Positions 61,559-64,000 of a stretch of DNA of 64,000 nt are shown here, in pieces. Source of the DNA: Actinoplanes sp. SE50/110 (GTDB taxonomy: Bacteria > Actinomycetota > Actinomycetes > Mycobacteriales > Micromonosporaceae); the NCBI RefSeq assembly GCF_900119315.1, contig NZ_LT827010.1, positions 8,550,001-8,614,000 on the forward strand, read 5' to 3'. The position numbers were made by a program, and so were the translations under genes. Position 1 is the stretch's first letter. Each line of letters starts with the position of its first letter. The notes beneath the pieces are model-generated. The model had not been told where the DNA came from. It saw nothing but the letters and a program-made list of their open reading frames with translations, and made no database searches.

Positions 61559-63361
61559 TCAGGCGTCGCCGCCGAGGCGGGCCAGCTCCTCCTCGATCAC
61601 CGACGGCTCGAGCTTGCGGAAGACCGGCTTCGGCGCGCTCAGCGGGGTGCCGGCGACCAGCGGCACCGACTCCCAGCGGGCGCCGACCGTGTAGTCGCCC
61701 ATCAGCACCGGGTAGCCGGGGCCGCCGTCCAGGTCCTCGACCTCGCGGATCTCCGGCATCGGCGCGTGCACGCCGGTGCCGCCGAGCAGCTCGTGCACCT
61801 TCTGTGCCGAGTGCGGCAGGAACGGGGTCAGCAGTGTGTTGGCGTCGCTGACCACCTGCAGCGCGACGTGCAGGATGGTGCCCTGCCGCGGCTTGTCCGC
61901 GTCGGCCTTGAGCTTCCACGGGGCCTGCTCGGACAGGTATTTGTTGGCCTCGGCGACGACCTTCATCGCCTCGCCGATCGCGGCTTTCTGTCGGTGCTTG
62001 GCGATCAGGTCGCCGACCGTGGTGAAGCCGGTCCTGGCGGCCTCCAGCAGGGCATGGTCCTCGGGAGTGAGGTCGAGTGCCGGCGGGATCTCGCCGAAGT
62101 TCTTCGCCGCCATCGAGATCGATCGGTTCACCAGGTTGCCCCAGCCGGCGACCAGTTCGTCGTTGTTGCGGCGGACGAACTCGGCCCAGGTGAAGTCGGT
62201 GTCGTTGGACTCCGGTCCGGCCGCGGCGATGAAGTAGCGCAGCGCGTCGGCGTCGTAGCGCTCCAGGAAGTCGCGGACGTAGATGACCACCCGGCGCGAG
62301 GAGGAGAACTTCTTACCCTCCATCGTCAGGTACTCACTCGACACCACCTCGGTGGGCAGGTTGAGCTTGCCCAGCGCGCCGGCCTGGCCGCCCTTGTCAC
62401 CCTCGCCGGAGTAGCCGAGCAGCAGCGCCGGCCAGATCACCGAGTGGAAGACGATGTTGTCCTTGCCCATGAAGTAGTAGCCGGACGCGTCCTTGCCCTG
62501 GGCGTCGGCCGACCACCACTGCCGCCACGCCTGCGGGTCACCGGTGCGCCGGGCCCACTCGATCGAGGCGGACAGGTAGCCGATCACCGCGTCGAACCAC
62601 ACGTAGATCCGCTTGTCGGCCCGGTCACGCCAGCCGTCGAGCGGGATCGGCACGCCCCACTCCAGGTCCCGGGTAATCGCCCGGGGCTGCAGGTCGTCGA
62701 GTAGGTTGCGGGAGAACTTCAGGACGTTGGGCCGCCAGTTCTCCCGCTGGTCGAGCCAGGCGCCGATCGCCTCGGCGAAGGCCGGCAGGTCGAGGAAGAA
62801 GTGCTCGGTCTCGACGAACTTCGGGGTCTCCCCGTTGATCCGGGACCGGGGGTTGACCAGCTGCTCCGGGTCGAGCTGGTTGCCGCAGTTGTCGCACTGG
62901 TCGCCGCGGGCGCCGTCGTAGCCGCAGATCGGGCAGGTGCCCTCGATGTAGCGGTCGGGCAGGGTGCGCCCGGTGGACGGGGAGATCGCGCCGAGCGTGG
63001 TGCGGGCCACGATGTAGCCGTTGGCGTGCAGGCCCTCGAACAGCTGCTGAACCACCGCGTAGTGGTTGCGGGTGGTGGTGCGGGTGAACAGGTCGTAGGA
63101 CAGGCCCAGCCCGTGCAGGTCCTCGACGATCACCCGGTTGTACCGGTCGGCGAGCTCACGCGGGGTGACCCCGTCGGCGTCGGCCTGCACCTGGATCGGG
63201 GTGCCGTGCTCGTCGGTGCCGGAGACCATGAGCACGTCGTGGCCGGCCATCCGCATGTACCGGCTGAACACGTCGGACGGCACCCCGAAGCCGGAAACAT
63301 GACCGATGTGGCGCGGGCCGTTGGCGTAGGGCCAGGCGACCGCGGCGAGAACGTGACTCAT
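61559..63361 (-). CDS. metG: Methionyl-tRNA synthetase
   Basis: 600 aa from ATG 63361, 8 nt after a -10 box; the frame is open much further upstream but that sequence is not MetRS. Class I synthetase: HIGH motif in YANGPRHIGHVSGFG; zinc-binding knuckle CPICGYDGARGDQCDNCGNQL; KMSKS-loop variant KFSSS in EGKKFSSSRRVVIYVRDFLERYD (usual for actinobacterial MetRS1); FTWAEFVRRNNDELVAGWGNLVNRS in the anticodon-binding helices. There is no C-terminal EMAP/tRNA-binding domain. Confidence 0.97.
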   Translation of the reverse strand: MSHVLAAVAWPYANGPRHIGHVSGFGVPSDVFSRYMRMAGHDVLMVSGTDEHGTPIQVQADADGVTPRELADRYNRVIVEDLHGLGLSYDLFTRTTTRNHYAVVQQLFEGLHANGYIVARTTLGAISPSTGRTLPDRYIEGTCPICGYDGARGDQCDNCGNQLDPEQLVNPRSRINGETPKFVETEHFFLDLPAFAEAIGAWLDQRENWRPNVLKFSRNLLDDLQPRAITRDLEWGVPIPLDGWRDRADKRIYVWFDAVIGYLSASIEWARRTGDPQAWRQWWSADAQGKDASGYYFMGKDNIVFHSVIWPALLLGYSGEGDKGGQAGALGKLNLPTEVVSSEYLTMEGKKFSSSRRVVIYVRDFLERYDADALRYFIAAAGPESNDTDFTWAEFVRRNNDELVAGWGNLVNRSISMAAKNFGEIPPALDLTPEDHALLEAARTGFTTVGDLIAKHRQKAAIGEAMKVVAEANKYLSEQAPWKLKADADKPRQGTILHVALQVVSDANTLLTPFLPHSAQKVHELLGGTGVHAPMPEIREVEDLDGGPGYPVLMGDYTVGARWESVPLVAGTPLSAPKPVFRKLEPSVIEEELARLGGDA

Positions 63362-63369
63362 GACGCCTA

Positions 63370-63375
63370 AGCGTA
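63370..63375 (-). promoter_or_regulatory. Candidate -10 box (TACGCT) for metG
   Basis: On the minus strand TACGCT ends 8 nt before the metG ATG with no ribosome-binding site, again suggesting a leaderless or near-leaderless transcript. Confidence 0.4.
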
Positions 63376-63481
63376 GTGACCCGCCCAGGCAGCTCGCGAA
63401 CGGATTGCCGCGCTGCCGATTTGTCCCGACACGCCCGATCATTAGGCCACCGGCCGCCGGGCCGCGTAGTTGACTGGACGG

Positions 63482-64000
63482 GTGACCGGTAACGCGCCGC
63501 AGCCAGGGAAAACACCAGCGGGAGAGCCGTGGGGCGCGGCCGATCCCCCGGACGGCTGGTGGCGCGGCGAAACCGACCGGGAACCGACCTCCCTGGAGTG
63601 GGCGGACCGGGCGCGCGAGGCCGGCGCGGACGACGCCACCCAGCGGCTGACCGCGCCCGGGCAGGGCGAACGGCTGGCCACGGCCGGCGAGCTGATGATC
63701 GTGGAGCCGGGACGACCGGGCCCGGCCGACGACGTACCGGAAATGGCGATCCTGCCGGAGCCGGACGACCGCAACCGGCCCACCATTGTCCTGGACCAGC
63801 AGCGTCCGCCGCGCGGACCGCTGCCGCCGCTGCCGGAAGGCGGCGTCTCGCCGGCGACCGCGACCCGGCTGGACCGGATGGAGAACTCGCCGTTCTGGCA
63901 GACCGACGAGGCCCGGATCGTGGCCGAGGCCCGCAACGACCCGCGGCCCGGCAAGCGGCGCCGGCCCCCGGCCACCCACCCGGTCGGCGCGCTGACCGCG
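63482..64000 (+). CDS. Hypothetical protein with disordered N-terminus (3' truncated)
   Basis: GTG at 63482 opens a frame of 173 codons that runs off the window. The visible part is Pro/Glu/Arg-rich with no hydrophobic core (VTGNAPQPGKTPAGEPWG..., DQQRPPRGPLPPLPEGG, FWQTDEARIVAEARNDPRPG). Such N-termini often precede a transmembrane helix or catalytic domain in actinobacteria; that part is not in the window. It is divergent from metG. Coding character is supported by GC-rich third positions and absence of stops; function cannot be assigned. Confidence 0.6.
   Translation, partial: MTGNAPQPGKTPAGEPWGAADPPDGWWRGETDREPTSLEWADRAREAGADDATQRLTAPGQGERLATAGELMIVEPGRPGPADDVPEMAILPEPDDRNRPTIVLDQQRPPRGPLPPLPEGGVSPATATRLDRMENSPFWQTDEARIVAEARNDPRPGKRRRPPATHPVGALTA

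Noticed and set aside
61559..63361. KMSKS motif of MetRS reads KFSSS
   Set aside because: This variant is usual for actinobacterial MetRS, to my knowledge, and does not indicate loss of function.

Overview
The window is very GC-rich, densely coding DNA from an actinobacterium. Gene content and order fit the Micromonosporaceae (an Actinoplanes-like organism is my best guess, an inference): a 'conservon' operon (large NIT-type sensor kinase, roadblock, DUF742, small GTPase), the blocks metG / tatD-ksgA-ispE-ABC-F and tRNA-Gln-glmU-prs-rplY-pth, many ATGA/GTGA start-stop overlaps, many GTG/TTG starts and several apparently leaderless promoters. The window cuts the first gene (acetyltransferase) and the last gene (disordered hypothetical protein).

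Layout. 1-12.1 kb: cell-surface polysaccharide locus with four glycosyltransferases and four enzymes (acetyltransferase, nucleotide-sugar dehydrogenase, Gfo/Idh oxidoreductase, DegT aminotransferase) that together would make a UDP-diacetamido-uronic acid. 12.3-16.7 kb: Nudix hydrolase, upp, deoC, a full aldehyde dehydrogenase and a half-length dehydrogenase-like partner. 16.8-26.7 kb: an acidic protein of unknown role, an 809-residue protein with a decayed IS110-transposase-like N-terminal domain, a 16 x 17-bp tandem array, a HAD phosphatase, a second low-complexity repeat patch, then the conservon operon on the minus strand. The 809-residue protein and the conservon kinase share a C-terminal tail (21 identities in 40 ungapped residues); this is the most unusual signal I found.

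27-37.2 kb: nucleoside salvage: adenosine deaminase, thymidine phosphorylase, extended cytidine deaminase and a BMP-type nucleoside ABC importer, with an rRNA methyltransferase on the other strand. With upp and deoC it forms a near-complete route from imported nucleosides to bases and central carbon. 37.4-44.2 kb: small membrane and hypothetical proteins, a BrkB-like membrane protein, a 2'-5' RNA ligase-like protein, trpS, galE-galK, and a STAS-HATPase fusion. 44.2-49.1 kb: a polyisoprenyl-phosphate sugar transferase followed by cysQ, cysD and cysN. 49.2-53.6 kb: pth, rplY, prs, glmU, tRNA-Gln(UUG). 53.6-55.8 kb: a helix-turn-helix plus LAGLIDADG-like protein, a TetR regulator and a DUF4383 membrane protein. 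55.8-64 kb: ABC-F ATPase, ispE, ksgA, tatD, an unknown leaderless gene, metG and the truncated last gene.

All functional calls are from reading the translated sequences and recognising families; no database search was run.
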